From: Hydrogenophaga sp. 2FB
GTDB taxonomy: Bacteria > Pseudomonadota > Gammaproteobacteria > Burkholderiales > Burkholderiaceae_C
Assembly: GCF_005503365.1 (NCBI RefSeq)
Contig: NZ_SCML01000009.1
Span: 1 to 64,000, forward strand
Direction of reading: 5' to 3'
Length of the DNA: 64,000 nt
Part shown: positions 45,799 to 54,598 of the stretch, in pieces
Numbering within the stretch: the first letter of the stretch is position 1
Layout: every line of letters starts with the position of its first letter
Notes under the pieces: generated by a model
Databases searched by the model: none
What the model was told of the DNA's origin: nothing
The model's input: the letters and a program-made list of their open reading frames with translations, nothing else
Made by a program: the position numbers and the translations under genes

Positions 45799-46440
45799 AT
45801 GCTGCGCTACCACACCGTCCCCGTCACCGCCTTTGCCCAGAACTGCTCATTGGTCTGGTGCGACGAGACCCTGGATGCCACCGTGATCGATCCCGGCGGC
45901 GATCTGCCGTTGCTGCTGTCGGAAGTGCAGCGCCTGGGCATCCACCTCAAAGCCATCTGGCAGACCCACGCGCACATCGACCATGCGGGCGGCACGGCCG
46001 AACTCGCGCGCCAGCTGGACCTGCCCATCATCGGCCCGCACCCGGGTGACCAGTTCTGGATCAGCGGTTTGCCGCAGCAGGGCGCAATGTTCGGTTTTCC
46101 ACCGGCCGAGGTCTTCACGCCCACGCGCTGGCTGGCCGATGGCGACACGGTGCAGATTGGGCGCTGCACGCTCAACGTGCGGCACTGCCCGGGCCACACG
46201 CCGGGGCACGTGGTGTTTCACTCGCCCGAGGCACAACGCGCGTTCGTGGGCGACGTGCTCTTCGCCGGCAGCATCGGGCGCACCGACTTTCCGCAAGGCA
46301 ACCACCAGCAACTGCTCGACAGCATCCGCGAGCGCCTCTGGCCCATGGGTGACGGCACGGTGTTCATTCCCGGTCACGGACCGGAGAGCAGCTTCGGGGA
46401 AGAGCGGCGCAGCAATCCGTACGTGCGCGAGCGGGTTTAA
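45799..46440 (+). CDS. MBL-fold metallo-hydrolase, YcbL/glyoxalase II-like
   Basis: 213 residues from ATG 45799. The zinc motif THAHIDHAGG (residues 56-65) is followed by the usual His (CPGHTPGHV), Asp (VGDVLFAGSIGRTDF) and His (PGHGPES). This short form lacks the C-terminal glyoxalase II substrate domain, as in YcbL, and probably hydrolyses a thioester. It ends in a 2-base convergent overlap with the M48 protease gene. Confidence 0.88.
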   Translation: MLRYHTVPVTAFAQNCSLVWCDETLDATVIDPGGDLPLLLSEVQRLGIHLKAIWQTHAHIDHAGGTAELARQLDLPIIGPHPGDQFWISGLPQQGAMFGFPPAEVFTPTRWLADGDTVQIGRCTLNVRHCPGHTPGHVVFHSPEAQRAFVGDVLFAGSIGRTDFPQGNHQQLLDSIRERLWPMGDGTVFIPGHGPESSFGEERRSNPYVRERV

Positions 46441-47309
46441 CTTCTGCGCGCCTGCTCGTACAGGCCCTGCACCTTCGGCACGTTCGCTTCCAGCTCACGG
46501 ATGCGGTTCGGGCCGCTGGGGTGGGTGGAGAGAAAACCGACACCCTGACCGCCGCCGTTGGCGGTCATCTTCTGCCACAGGCTCACGGCAGCGCGTGGCT
46601 GAAAGGCGGAGCGGGCCGCGAGTTCCAGGCCCACAAGGTCGGCCTCGGTCTCGTCTTCGCGGCTGAACTTGAGCGTGAGCAACTGCGTGCCCAGGTTGGC
46701 CGCTACATCACCCAACTGTCCGAGGCCGAGCAGTTGCGCCACGACGGACAGGCCGATGCCGGTGGCGTTGCTCTTGGCCACGCGCGAGCGCGCGTGTTCG
46801 CGCAAGGCATGGGCCATTTCGTGGCCCATGATCATCGCCGTCTCGTCGTCGGTCAGGCTGAGCTTCTCAAGAATGCCGGTGTAGAAGGCGATCTTGCCGC
46901 CGGGCATGCAGAAGGCGTTGATCTGGTCGCTCTGGATCAGGTTGACTTCCCACTTCCAGTCCTTGGCGCGGGCGTTCCACTGCGTCGAGTGGGGGATGAT
47001 GCGTTTCGCGATGGCGTGCAGCCGTTGCACTTGCGGATGGCTGGTCGGCATGAGAGCCTTCTTGGCCTGGGCCTCGGCCATCATTTCCCCGTACTGCTTG
47101 CCCGCCGCATTCTCGAGTTCCTCGGCGGGCACCAGGTTGCGCAAGGTGGAACCTTCGCCCACGTTCACCTGGGCCACAGCCGGCAACGCGGCGCTGGCCG
47201 CCGCGGCGGTGCCCGCAAGCAGGAAGCCGCGCCGCGCCGACCACACGTGTTCAGGCTGGGTGGTGGGGAGAGGGGAGGAAGAAGACTTCAGGTCGCAGAG
47301 GAAGCACAT
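46437..47309 (-). CDS. M48 family periplasmic metalloprotease
   Basis: 290 residues. A twin-arginine-like signal (SARRGFLLAGTAAAASAALPAVAQ) suggests Tat export. The zinc site HEMAH is at residues 163-167 (MIMGHEMAHALREHARSR), with the third ligand Glu in REDETEADLVG. The substrate-recognition stretch NAFCMPGGKIAFYTGIL is standard for M48B (LoiP/YcaL, BepA-like) enzymes, which police outer-membrane protein assembly. The C-terminus (STHPSGPNRIRELEANVP) completes the domain without TPR repeats, so it is closer to LoiP than BepA. Confidence 0.88.
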   Translation of the reverse strand: MCFLCDLKSSSSPLPTTQPEHVWSARRGFLLAGTAAAASAALPAVAQVNVGEGSTLRNLVPAEELENAAGKQYGEMMAEAQAKKALMPTSHPQVQRLHAIAKRIIPHSTQWNARAKDWKWEVNLIQSDQINAFCMPGGKIAFYTGILEKLSLTDDETAMIMGHEMAHALREHARSRVAKSNATGIGLSVVAQLLGLGQLGDVAANLGTQLLTLKFSREDETEADLVGLELAARSAFQPRAAVSLWQKMTANGGGQGVGFLSTHPSGPNRIRELEANVPKVQGLYEQARRS

Positions 47310-47381
47310 GCGTGAATAATAGACAAAGCCGGGTGTTTGTGCCTACCCGTTTCCCGGCGGCCTCTCAATTTTTATTCACCC

Positions 47382-48773
47382 ATGCCACCAGCCCAGCCCT
47401 TGCCGGACACCGCCCCCACCGTGTCCGAACCGCCGGCACGGCCCACCTGGGGCGAGACGCTGCGTGTCTACCTGGAGCCGGCCAGCCTGCGCATGTTCGC
47501 GCTCGGTTTTTCGGCCGGCCTGCCGCTGTTGCTCGTGTTGGGCACGCTGAGCTTTCGCTTGCGCGAAGCCGGCCTGGACCGCACCACCATTGGCTACCTG
47601 AGCTGGGTCGGCCTGGCCTACGGTTTCAAGTGGTGTTGGGCGCCCTTGGTGGACCGCTTGCCGATCCCGTTGCTCACGCGCTGGATGGGCCGGCGGCGCA
47701 GCTGGCTGCTGCTGTCGCAGTTCTGCATCATGGCGTCGCTGGTGGGCATGGCGCTGGCCGATCCGCGCAGTGGGCTCAACGTGGTGGTGTGGTGCGCGCT
47801 GGCGGTGGCGTTCGCCTCGGCCACGCAGGACATCGCGCTCGATGCCTTTCGCATCGAGTCGGCCGATGTGCGGCACCAGGGCGCGCTGGCCGCGACCTAC
47901 CAGACCGGATACCGCCTGGCCATGATCTGGGCTGGCGCGGGCGTGCTGTGGATCGCGGCGCGCGCCGAGGTGGCACCCGCCGTGTCGGGCGCGGGCGCTG
48001 CCCTGCCCGGCGCGCTGTACCAGCAGGCGGCGTGGACGACGGCGTACCTGGTCATGGCGGCCAGCATGCTGGTGGGCGTGTTGACGGTGTTGTTCTCCCG
48101 CGAGCCCGCGCGCGTGGCCTTGCCGCCCGCGAGGAACGCTGCCGAGTGGTTGCGCGGCGCGCTGGTTGAACCGTTTGCCGATTTCCTCCAGCGCTATGGC
48201 AAGCAGGCACTGCTGATCCTGGCGCTCATCGGCGTGTACCGCATCAGCGACGTGGTGATGGGCATCATGGCCAACCCGTTCTATGTCGACATGGGCTACA
48301 CCAAGGACGAGGTGGCCGCGGTCACGAAAGTGTTCGGCGTGATCATGACGCTGGTGGGCGCCTTCATCGGCGGTGCGCTTTCGCTGCGGTTGGGCGTGAT
48401 GCGCGTGCTCATGCTCGGCGCGGTGCTCTCCGCCGTGAGCAACCTGCTGTTCGCCTGGTTGGCCGGCCACGGGCACGACGTGCGCGCGCTGGTGATGGTG
48501 ATCTCGGCCGACAACCTGAGCGCGGGCGTGGCCTCGGCCGCGTTCATCGCCTACCTTTCGGGACTCACCAACGTGAAGTACTCGGCCACGCAGTACGCGC
48601 TGTTCAGTTCGATGATGCTGCTCGCGCCCAAGTGGCTCGCGGGGTACTCGGGCGCGTTTGTCGATGCCTACGACTACCCCACCTTCTTCATCGCCACCGC
48701 CTGCCTGGGCGTGCCGGTGTTGCTGCTGATCTGGTTGGCCACGCGCTGGGCCCCCGTCGACACCAAGACCTGA
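47382..48773 (+). CDS. AmpG-like muropeptide MFS permease
   Basis: 463 residues from ATG 47382, ~12 membrane segments. The N-terminal block GFSAGLPLLLVLGTLSFRLREAGLDRTTIGYLSWVGLAYGFKWCWAPLVDRL and ATQDIALDAFRIE are AmpG hallmarks. AmpG imports GlcNAc-anhydroMurNAc peptides for peptidoglycan recycling and influences ampC induction. It is divergent from the M48 gene over ~70 bases and convergent with the acyl-CoA ligase gene. Whether it is the main AmpG or a paralogue cannot be told. Confidence 0.85.
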   Translation: MPPAQPLPDTAPTVSEPPARPTWGETLRVYLEPASLRMFALGFSAGLPLLLVLGTLSFRLREAGLDRTTIGYLSWVGLAYGFKWCWAPLVDRLPIPLLTRWMGRRRSWLLLSQFCIMASLVGMALADPRSGLNVVVWCALAVAFASATQDIALDAFRIESADVRHQGALAATYQTGYRLAMIWAGAGVLWIAARAEVAPAVSGAGAALPGALYQQAAWTTAYLVMAASMLVGVLTVLFSREPARVALPPARNAAEWLRGALVEPFADFLQRYGKQALLILALIGVYRISDVVMGIMANPFYVDMGYTKDEVAAVTKVFGVIMTLVGAFIGGALSLRLGVMRVLMLGAVLSAVSNLLFAWLAGHGHDVRALVMVISADNLSAGVASAAFIAYLSGLTNVKYSATQYALFSSMMLLAPKWLAGYSGAFVDAYDYPTFFIATACLGVPVLLLIWLATRWAPVDTKT

Positions 48774-48776
48774 GGT

Positions 48777-50327
48777 TCACGCGCCGGGCGTGCTCAGCAA
48801 CGACTTGAGCGTGGACTTCTGCACCTTGCCCAGCGCGGTCTTGGGCAGCGCGTCCAACCGGTGCCAGTGGCGCGGCCACTTGTAGCGCGCCAGCCGGCCG
48901 TCCAGAAATGTTTGCAACGCCGCGGCCCAGTGTTCGTCTGCGGCGGCGCGCAACACGACCACCGCCACCACCACCTCGCCCCAGCGCGGATCGGCCTGGC
49001 CGATGACGGCGCATTCAGACACCCAGGGGTGCTGCGCGAGCAGGTTCTCGATCTCGGCCGGGTAGATGTTTTCGCCGCCGGAGATCAGCATGTCCTTGGC
49101 GCGGCCGACCACGGTGAAGCTGCCATCGGCAGCCTGTTGTGCCAGGTCGCCGGTGTGAAAGAAGCCCTCGGCATCGCAGGCCGGCAGCGCGGGCCAGTAC
49201 CGCTGCACCACGTTGGGCGCGCGCACCCAGACCTCGCCGACGGCACCCTCGGCCACAGGCTGTGCGTGCATGTCGCGCAAGCTCACATCGACGCCGGGCG
49301 CAGGCCAACCGCACGAGCCCAGGTGGCTTGCCGCGTGCGTGGGCGGCAGCGCGATGGAGAAGGGACCGGTTTCCGTGCTGCCATACACGTTGCACACCGG
49401 CACGCCGCGCGCGTGGCAGGCTGCGATCAGCGGCGCGGGCAGCAGGCTGGAGCCGGCCCAGATGGCGCGTAGGCAGGAGAGGTCGACGCCGAGCCAATCG
49501 GCGTGCGTGGTCAGCGCCTGCAAGGTGGCGGGCACCTGCAGCGTGAGCGTGGGGCGTTCGTTGGCCAGGGCGTACAAGGTGGCGGCCGCGTCGAAGCGTG
49601 CGTGCAGCAGCACCTGCGCGCCCACGCCGAGCGCGGGCAGGGTCTGGATGCACAGGCCGCCCACGTGAAAGAGTGGCAGCACGGTGAGCACGGTGTCGTC
49701 TGCGGTCATGCCCTGCACCTGCGCCGCGATGGTCATGTTGACCAGCAGGTTGCCCTGCGTGTGCAGCGCCCCTTTGGGCGCGCCCGTGGTGCCCGAGGTG
49801 TAGACCAGCAGGGCGGGGTGGTCGGCCGTTCCCACGGCAGCGGTGGAGGTTGCGCCGTCGAGTGGCAGCCCGTGCACCGACATCACGGCCGTGTGCGTCT
49901 GTGCCGCCAAGGCCGGGGCCGCGTGGGACAAGGCGTCGTCGTGCACCAGCAGCGTGGGTCGAGCGTCTTGCAGCACCGTGGCCCATTCGGCGGGTGAGAG
50001 GCGGTGGTTCAGCGGCACGAGCAGCGCACCCAGGCGCGCGAGCGCAAACAGCAGCGCGATCTGCGCCGGGTGGTTCAGCCCCAGCCAGGCCACCCGGTCG
50101 CCGGCACGAAGCCCGTGGCGGTGCGCGAGCCCGTGTGCAATCGCGTCGGCGTGTTGCGCGAGGTCGGCGAAGGTGAGGTGGGCCCAGCGTGCGTTCGACA
50201 CGCCACCCGCCGGGTCGTGCCAGCGCAAGGCCGTGGCGGCCCCTCGCTCACGCGCCAGCCGGTGCAGCAGCGCGGTCAACGAAGACGCCGGCAGCGCAGG
50301 GGGCGAGGGTGGCCAGGGCGCGGACAT
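48777..50327 (-). CDS. Class I adenylate-forming acyl-CoA synthetase
   Basis: 516 residues. ANL superfamily motifs: phosphate loop YTSGTTGAPKGAL, A5 YGSTETGPF, A7 FHTGDLA, A8 hinge GRAKDMLISGGENIYPAEIE and the catalytic Lys in PKTALGKVQK near the end. These enzymes activate a carboxylic acid with ATP and join it to CoA. It resembles medium/long-chain acyl-CoA or malonyl-CoA-type ligases; the substrate is unknown and the neighbours give no clue. It is divergent from the two-component regulator gene. Confidence 0.87.
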   Translation of the reverse strand: MSAPWPPSPPALPASSLTALLHRLARERGAATALRWHDPAGGVSNARWAHLTFADLAQHADAIAHGLAHRHGLRAGDRVAWLGLNHPAQIALLFALARLGALLVPLNHRLSPAEWATVLQDARPTLLVHDDALSHAAPALAAQTHTAVMSVHGLPLDGATSTAAVGTADHPALLVYTSGTTGAPKGALHTQGNLLVNMTIAAQVQGMTADDTVLTVLPLFHVGGLCIQTLPALGVGAQVLLHARFDAAATLYALANERPTLTLQVPATLQALTTHADWLGVDLSCLRAIWAGSSLLPAPLIAACHARGVPVCNVYGSTETGPFSIALPPTHAASHLGSCGWPAPGVDVSLRDMHAQPVAEGAVGEVWVRAPNVVQRYWPALPACDAEGFFHTGDLAQQAADGSFTVVGRAKDMLISGGENIYPAEIENLLAQHPWVSECAVIGQADPRWGEVVVAVVVLRAAADEHWAAALQTFLDGRLARYKWPRHWHRLDALPKTALGKVQKSTLKSLLSTPGA

Positions 50328-50414
50328 TTACATGACTTTACGCGAGCCGCAAGGCCGATTCACACGCCGCTGACACGATGGCCCTCACCGGCGCACGCCG
50401 CTACACTGAAAACC

Positions 50415-51131
50415 ATGACCTCTCCCCTGCTGATGATTGAAGACGACAGCCGCCTGGCGCAGATGGTGATGGAGTACCTCGGCCAGTCCGGCTTCGAGGT
50501 GACCCACGCCAGCGACGGTGAACAGGGGCTGGCGCAACTGCAGCTGATCCAGCCCGAGCTGGTGATCCTGGACCTGATGATGCCGGGCATGGACGGCCTC
50601 GAGGTGTGCCGGCGCATCCGCTCGTTGCCCGGCGATGCCGCGCGCGTGCCGGTGCTCATGCTCACCGCCAAGGGCGATCCGATGGACCGCATCATCGGCC
50701 TCGAACTCGGCGCGGACGACTACCTGCCCAAGCCCTTCGAGCCGCGCGAATTGCTCGCACGTGTGCGCGCGGTGCTGCGCCGGCGCGGCGAGACCGGCAG
50801 CGCCAGCGTGGCGCGCTCCACGCCGGTGTTGCGCTTTGGCTCGCTCGACATCGACCGCGACGCGCGCACCGTGCAAGTGGCGGGTCAAGCGTGTGAGCTC
50901 ACCTCCTACCAGTTCGATTTGCTGGTGGCGATGGCCGAGCGCGCCGGGCGTGTGCTCACGCGCGACCAGATCATGGAAGCCGTGCGCGGGCGTGAGCTCG
51001 AAGCCTTCGACCGTTCGATCGACGTGCACATCGGCCGCATCCGCAACGCCATCGAAGCCGACAGCAAGGATCCAAAACGCATCCTCACGGTGCGCGGCGT
51101 GGGCTACGTGTTTGCCAAGCAACAGGAATGA
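50415..51131 (+). CDS. OmpR-family response regulator
   Basis: 238 residues from ATG 50415. Receiver with MIEDD acid pocket, phospho-acceptor Asp53 in VILDLMMPGMDG, LMLTAKGD and LPKPFEP; DNA-binding domain with LTSYQFDLLVAMAERAGRVLTRDQIMEAVRGRE, HIGRIRNAIE and ILTVRGVGYVF. It resembles the RstA/OmpR type. Its stop overlaps the kinase start by 4 bases. Targets are unknown. Confidence 0.92.
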   Translation: MTSPLLMIEDDSRLAQMVMEYLGQSGFEVTHASDGEQGLAQLQLIQPELVILDLMMPGMDGLEVCRRIRSLPGDAARVPVLMLTAKGDPMDRIIGLELGADDYLPKPFEPRELLARVRAVLRRRGETGSASVARSTPVLRFGSLDIDRDARTVQVAGQACELTSYQFDLLVAMAERAGRVLTRDQIMEAVRGRELEAFDRSIDVHIGRIRNAIEADSKDPKRILTVRGVGYVFAKQQE

Positions 51132-52381
51132 GCAGTCTCTTCGGTTCCCGCTTGTACGTGCGCATCTGGCTCGCCGTGGTGGCGGCCGTGACCGTGCTCA
51201 CGCTCGTGGTGGGCTGGCTGTGGCAACAGGCGCTGGACGAAGACCGCGCCGAGCGCGAGGCGCGCGTCACCCGCACGATCATCGTGCGCGATGGCGCGCG
51301 CGACATCCTCGGCGAAGCGCCCGCGCGCGCGGTGAGCATCCCGGGCGAGGGCTGGGAGTTCGAGGTGCTGATGAAAGACGGGCAGACCTTGTACGTGCTG
51401 CTGCCCCGAAGCCGTCCCTCCAGCGGACCGGGTCGCCGCACGCCCGAATGGTTCCAGACCCCGACCGGCTTCGCCTGGCTGCTGGGGCTGGTGGCCTTCG
51501 CGGTGGCCCTGGGCGCGTACCCCATCGTGCGGCGCCTGACCAAACGACTGGAGACCTTGCAGAAGGGCGTGGAGCGCTGGGGCGATGGCGACCTGTCGAC
51601 CCGCCTGCCGATGGGAGGGCAGGACGAGGTGGCGTTTCTCGCCACCCGCTTCAACGCCGCCGCCGAGCGCGTGCAGACCCTGGTGCAGTCGCACAAGGCC
51701 TTGCTCGCCAATGCCTCACACGAACTGCGCTCGCCGCTGACGCGCATCCGCATGGGCCTGGAGCTGCTCGGCAAGGACGGCGCCAGTGCCGCGCAGCGTG
51801 CCGAGATTGCCCGCAGCATCGACGAACTGGACCAGCTCATCGACGAGATCCTGCTGGCCAGCCGGCTGGACCTGCGCGACGCGCGCGATGCCTCCGCGCT
51901 CGGGCCGACCGAAGAGGTCGACCTGGTGGGCCTGGCGGCGGAGGAATGCGCGCGCACCGGCGCGGACCTGGACATCGCGCCGGGCGCGGCCCCCGTGCTG
52001 GTGCAAGGGCAGGCGCGCCTGTTGCGCCGGGTGCTGCGCAACCTGCTGGAAAACGCCCGCCGCTACGGCGGGTCCGCAAGCGCGGTGGGCGGTGACGCAC
52101 AGGTGCGCCTGACCATCCTGGTGCCCACCACCGCCACGGGCCGAGGCGGCGGCTCAAGCGTGACGCTATGGGTGGAGGACCATGGGGCGGGTGTACCGCC
52201 CGACCAGCGCGAGCGCATCTTCGAACCGTTCTACCGCCTGCCGGGCGCCAGCGAGCGCGAAGGTGGCGTGGGGCTGGGCTTATCGCTGGTGAAAACGATC
52301 GTCGAGCGCCACGGCGGCACGGTGCACTGCGAAGACCGGCCGGGTGGTGGCGCGCGCTTTGTCGTTCGGTTGCCGGTGTGA
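51128..52381 (+). CDS. HAMP-domain sensor histidine kinase
   Basis: 417 residues. Two membrane helices (~residues 11-31 and ~118-138) flank a small periplasmic loop; a HAMP linker follows, then the dimerisation helix with His198 in NASHELRSPLTRIRM and the ATPase domain with NLLENARRYGG, WVEDHGAGVPPDQRERIFEPFYR and GVGLGLSLVKTIVERHGG. This is an EnvZ/RstB-like kinase paired with the regulator just upstream (ATGA overlap). The signal is unknown. Confidence 0.92.
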   Translation: MSSLFGSRLYVRIWLAVVAAVTVLTLVVGWLWQQALDEDRAEREARVTRTIIVRDGARDILGEAPARAVSIPGEGWEFEVLMKDGQTLYVLLPRSRPSSGPGRRTPEWFQTPTGFAWLLGLVAFAVALGAYPIVRRLTKRLETLQKGVERWGDGDLSTRLPMGGQDEVAFLATRFNAAAERVQTLVQSHKALLANASHELRSPLTRIRMGLELLGKDGASAAQRAEIARSIDELDQLIDEILLASRLDLRDARDASALGPTEEVDLVGLAAEECARTGADLDIAPGAAPVLVQGQARLLRRVLRNLLENARRYGGSASAVGGDAQVRLTILVPTTATGRGGGSSVTLWVEDHGAGVPPDQRERIFEPFYRLPGASEREGGVGLGLSLVKTIVERHGGTVHCEDRPGGGARFVVRLPV

Positions 52382-52390
52382 GCTGTATTT

Positions 52391-52437
52391 TTCGACCGGA
52401 AACACACGCGTCATCCCCCAAATGGGGGATGGTCGAA
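52391..52437. promoter_or_regulatory. Nested palindrome, possible activator site
   Basis: An inner perfect dyad CATCCCCC-AAAT-GGGGGATG (52412-52431) sits inside an outer inverted repeat TTCGACC (52391-52397) and GGTCGAA (52431-52437). It lies just downstream of the kinase stop and directly upstream of the start region of the candidate small RNA. It is too short-looped and lacks a T run to be a standard terminator, so an operator is possible. Confidence 0.5.
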
Positions 52438-52461
52438 ACGCATGATGCGGCGCACAATATC

Positions 52462-52589
52462 AACCGTTGCTGTCACAACGCCGGGTCCCAAGATTCGGCG
52501 GCGAGCACATCAGGACCGGCATTTGAAGCTGTTCTCCAACGACGTCCTCAAGGACATTTCCAGCCACCGCATGTCGGTGGCTTTTTTTT
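52462..52589 (+). ncRNA. Candidate small RNA between the kinase gene and the polysaccharide locus
   Basis: A strong plus-strand intrinsic terminator stands ~180 bases after the kinase stop, with non-coding sequence before it. A plausible -10 (CACAATAT, ~52450) follows the nested palindrome, predicting a transcript of ~125 bases. The sequence contains two AGGAC/AAGGAC stretches that could be CsrA-type GGA sites. The small frame 52442-52630 runs through the terminator and is unlikely to be translated. The alternative is a long 3' UTR of the kinase mRNA. Confidence 0.45.
52562..52589 (+). terminator. Intrinsic terminator
   Basis: Stem AGCCACCG and CGGTGGCT with a five-base loop and a run of eight T. 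It ends 2 bases before the stop of the convergent WbpM-like gene and acts on the plus strand only. Confidence 0.9.
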
Positions 52590-52591
52590 GC

Positions 52592-54586
52592 TCAGGCGCG
52601 CAGGGGGGCCGGGCGGCTGTTGGGCAATGAGTGCACGAAGTCCACCACGTCGCCGGTGGGTTGATAACCCTGCACACACACCTGGAGCAAGTTGCGCACG
52701 GTTGTCACGTCGTTGCGCGCCATGGCCTCTTCCAGCGACGCCAGAAGGGCTTGCAATTCCGCCCAGGGCAGGCTGTCTTCCAGTGCTTTCATGATGCGCT
52801 TGTGCTGCGTCGGCTGGGGGTTGTCGCCGATCAGCAGTTCCTCATACAGCTTCTCACCGGGCCGCAGTCCGGTGATCTGGATTTCGATGTCGCCCGTGGG
52901 GTTCTGCGCGGTCTTCACTTGCAGACCTGACAGCTCCACCATGCGCTGTGCGAGGTCGATGATGCGCACCGGTTCGCCCATGTCGAGCACGAACACATCG
53001 CCCCCATGCGCCATCGCCCCGGCCTGAATCACCAGTTGCGCGGCTTCGGGAATGGTCATGAAGTAGCGTGTGATGTCCGGGTGCGTCAGCGTGATCGGCC
53101 CGCCGTTCTGGATCTGCTCGCGAAACAGCGGCACGACCGAGCCGCTGGAGCCCAGCACGTTGCCAAAGCGCACCATGGCGAAGTTCGTGGTGCCGCCGGG
53201 TTCGGCTGCCAGCGCCTGCAGCACCATCTCGGCCAGACGCTTGCTGGCACCCATCACGTTGGTCGGGCGCACGGCCTTGTCGGTGCTGATCAGCACGAAG
53301 TGGGAAACGCCGGCGGCTTGCGCGGCGCGGGCGCACACCCAGGTGCCCCAGACGTTGTTGCGCAGGCCTTGCACGGGGTTGTGTTCCACCAGCGGCACGT
53401 GCTTGTAGGCCGCTGCGTGGTAGACCGTTTCGGGTTGCCAGGCCTGCATGATCTGTGTGATGCGCGCTTCGTCCTGCACCGAGGCCAGCAGGGGAATCAA
53501 CCGCACCGAGGCGCCTTTGTTGTCGTCTTCCTCGGTTTCAAGCGGGTCGGTATCCTGGCCCAACAGCGCGATGAGTTCGCGGTGAATCTGGTACAGCGCG
53601 AACTCACTGTTCTCCACCAGCAGCAGCGTGTACGGCTGGCATGCGGCAATTTGCCGGCAGAGTTCGCTGCCAATGCTGCCGCCGGCGCCGGTGACCGCCA
53701 CCACCTTGCCCTGGTTGAGGCGGGTGAGCAGCGCGGTGTCGGGGACGACGGGGTCGCGGCCCAGCAAGTCTTCGACGTCGAGTTCCTGCACATCGCTCAA
53801 GGCAACCCGGCCCGACGCCAGGTCCGACATGGTGGGCAGCGTGCGCACACGTACCGGGTAGTGCCGCAGGGCGTCGAGGATGTCCAGGCGGCGTTCGCGG
53901 GAGATCGACGGCAGGGCAAGCAGCACGTCTGTGACCCCCAGGTTGGGAATCAACTCCGCCAGCTCGGAGGGGTCGTACACCGTGCGCCCATCGAGGCTAT
54001 TGCCCTGCAACTGGTCGTCCTCGTCGAGGAAGCCCAGCAAACGCTGTTCACTGCCGCGCGAGAGCGCCGCCGCGAGCTGCCGGCCTGCCTGACCAGCGCC
54101 GTAGATCAGGATGCCGGGCAGGTGCTCGCGCTGCAGCATGGTGCGGTACAGACCGCCCAGCCAGTAACGCACCACCACGCGGCTGAACCCGACGGCAACC
54201 AGCAGCAGCAGGGGCTGGATCACCCCCACGGTGCGGGGAACGCCCGTGACGCCGATCACAGTGAACAGGGTGGCGTAGAACAGCGCGTACAGCACCATGG
54301 CCTGGGCCAGGCTGACCATGGCGTTCCAGCCCGCGTAGCGGAAGATGGCACGGTAGAGGCCGAAGCGGATGAACAGCGGCAGTGCCATCAGCACGGAACC
54401 CATGATGGCCAGCATGTGCGGCGGTGTCAGGTGAACCCAGTGCTCCAGACGAAGGCAGAGCGCCAGCCAGACGGTGAGCGAGCACAGCGCAATATCCACG
54501 CCAACGGCGAGAGCACGCTTGGCCACACGTGGCATGTGCAGCAGCGAGGCGGCGGCGAAGCTCTGCCTGAGGTCCCTGTTGTTCAT
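52592..54586 (-). CDS. WbpM/FlaA1-like UDP-GlcNAc 4,6-dehydratase, membrane form
   Basis: 664 residues. Four N-terminal membrane helices (~20-150), a first Rossmann region (ILIYGAGQAGRQLAAAL) and a C-terminal SDR catalytic domain with VAVTGAGGSIGSELCRQI and STDKAVRPTNVMGASKRLAEM, where Met-x-x-x-Lys replaces the usual Tyr-x-x-x-Lys, as in WbpM/FlaA1. These make UDP-4-keto-6-deoxy-GlcNAc, the precursor of UDP-QuiNAc/FucNAc. It is the last gene of the polysaccharide operon, as wbpM is in Pseudomonas O-antigen loci. Confidence 0.92.
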   Translation of the reverse strand: MNNRDLRQSFAAASLLHMPRVAKRALAVGVDIALCSLTVWLALCLRLEHWVHLTPPHMLAIMGSVLMALPLFIRFGLYRAIFRYAGWNAMVSLAQAMVLYALFYATLFTVIGVTGVPRTVGVIQPLLLLVAVGFSRVVVRYWLGGLYRTMLQREHLPGILIYGAGQAGRQLAAALSRGSEQRLLGFLDEDDQLQGNSLDGRTVYDPSELAELIPNLGVTDVLLALPSISRERRLDILDALRHYPVRVRTLPTMSDLASGRVALSDVQELDVEDLLGRDPVVPDTALLTRLNQGKVVAVTGAGGSIGSELCRQIAACQPYTLLLVENSEFALYQIHRELIALLGQDTDPLETEEDDNKGASVRLIPLLASVQDEARITQIMQAWQPETVYHAAAYKHVPLVEHNPVQGLRNNVWGTWVCARAAQAAGVSHFVLISTDKAVRPTNVMGASKRLAEMVLQALAAEPGGTTNFAMVRFGNVLGSSGSVVPLFREQIQNGGPITLTHPDITRYFMTIPEAAQLVIQAGAMAHGGDVFVLDMGEPVRIIDLAQRMVELSGLQVKTAQNPTGDIEIQITGLRPGEKLYEELLIGDNPQPTQHKRIMKALEDSLPWAELQALLASLEEAMARNDVTTVRNLLQVCVQGYQPTGDVVDFVHSLPNSRPAPLRA

Positions 54587-54598
54587 CGCGGTTTTTTT

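Noticed and set aside
52442-52630. A 62-codon frame in the gap before the WbpM-like gene
   Set aside because: It reads through the terminator hairpin and T-run and lacks a ribosome site, so it is not a likely protein.
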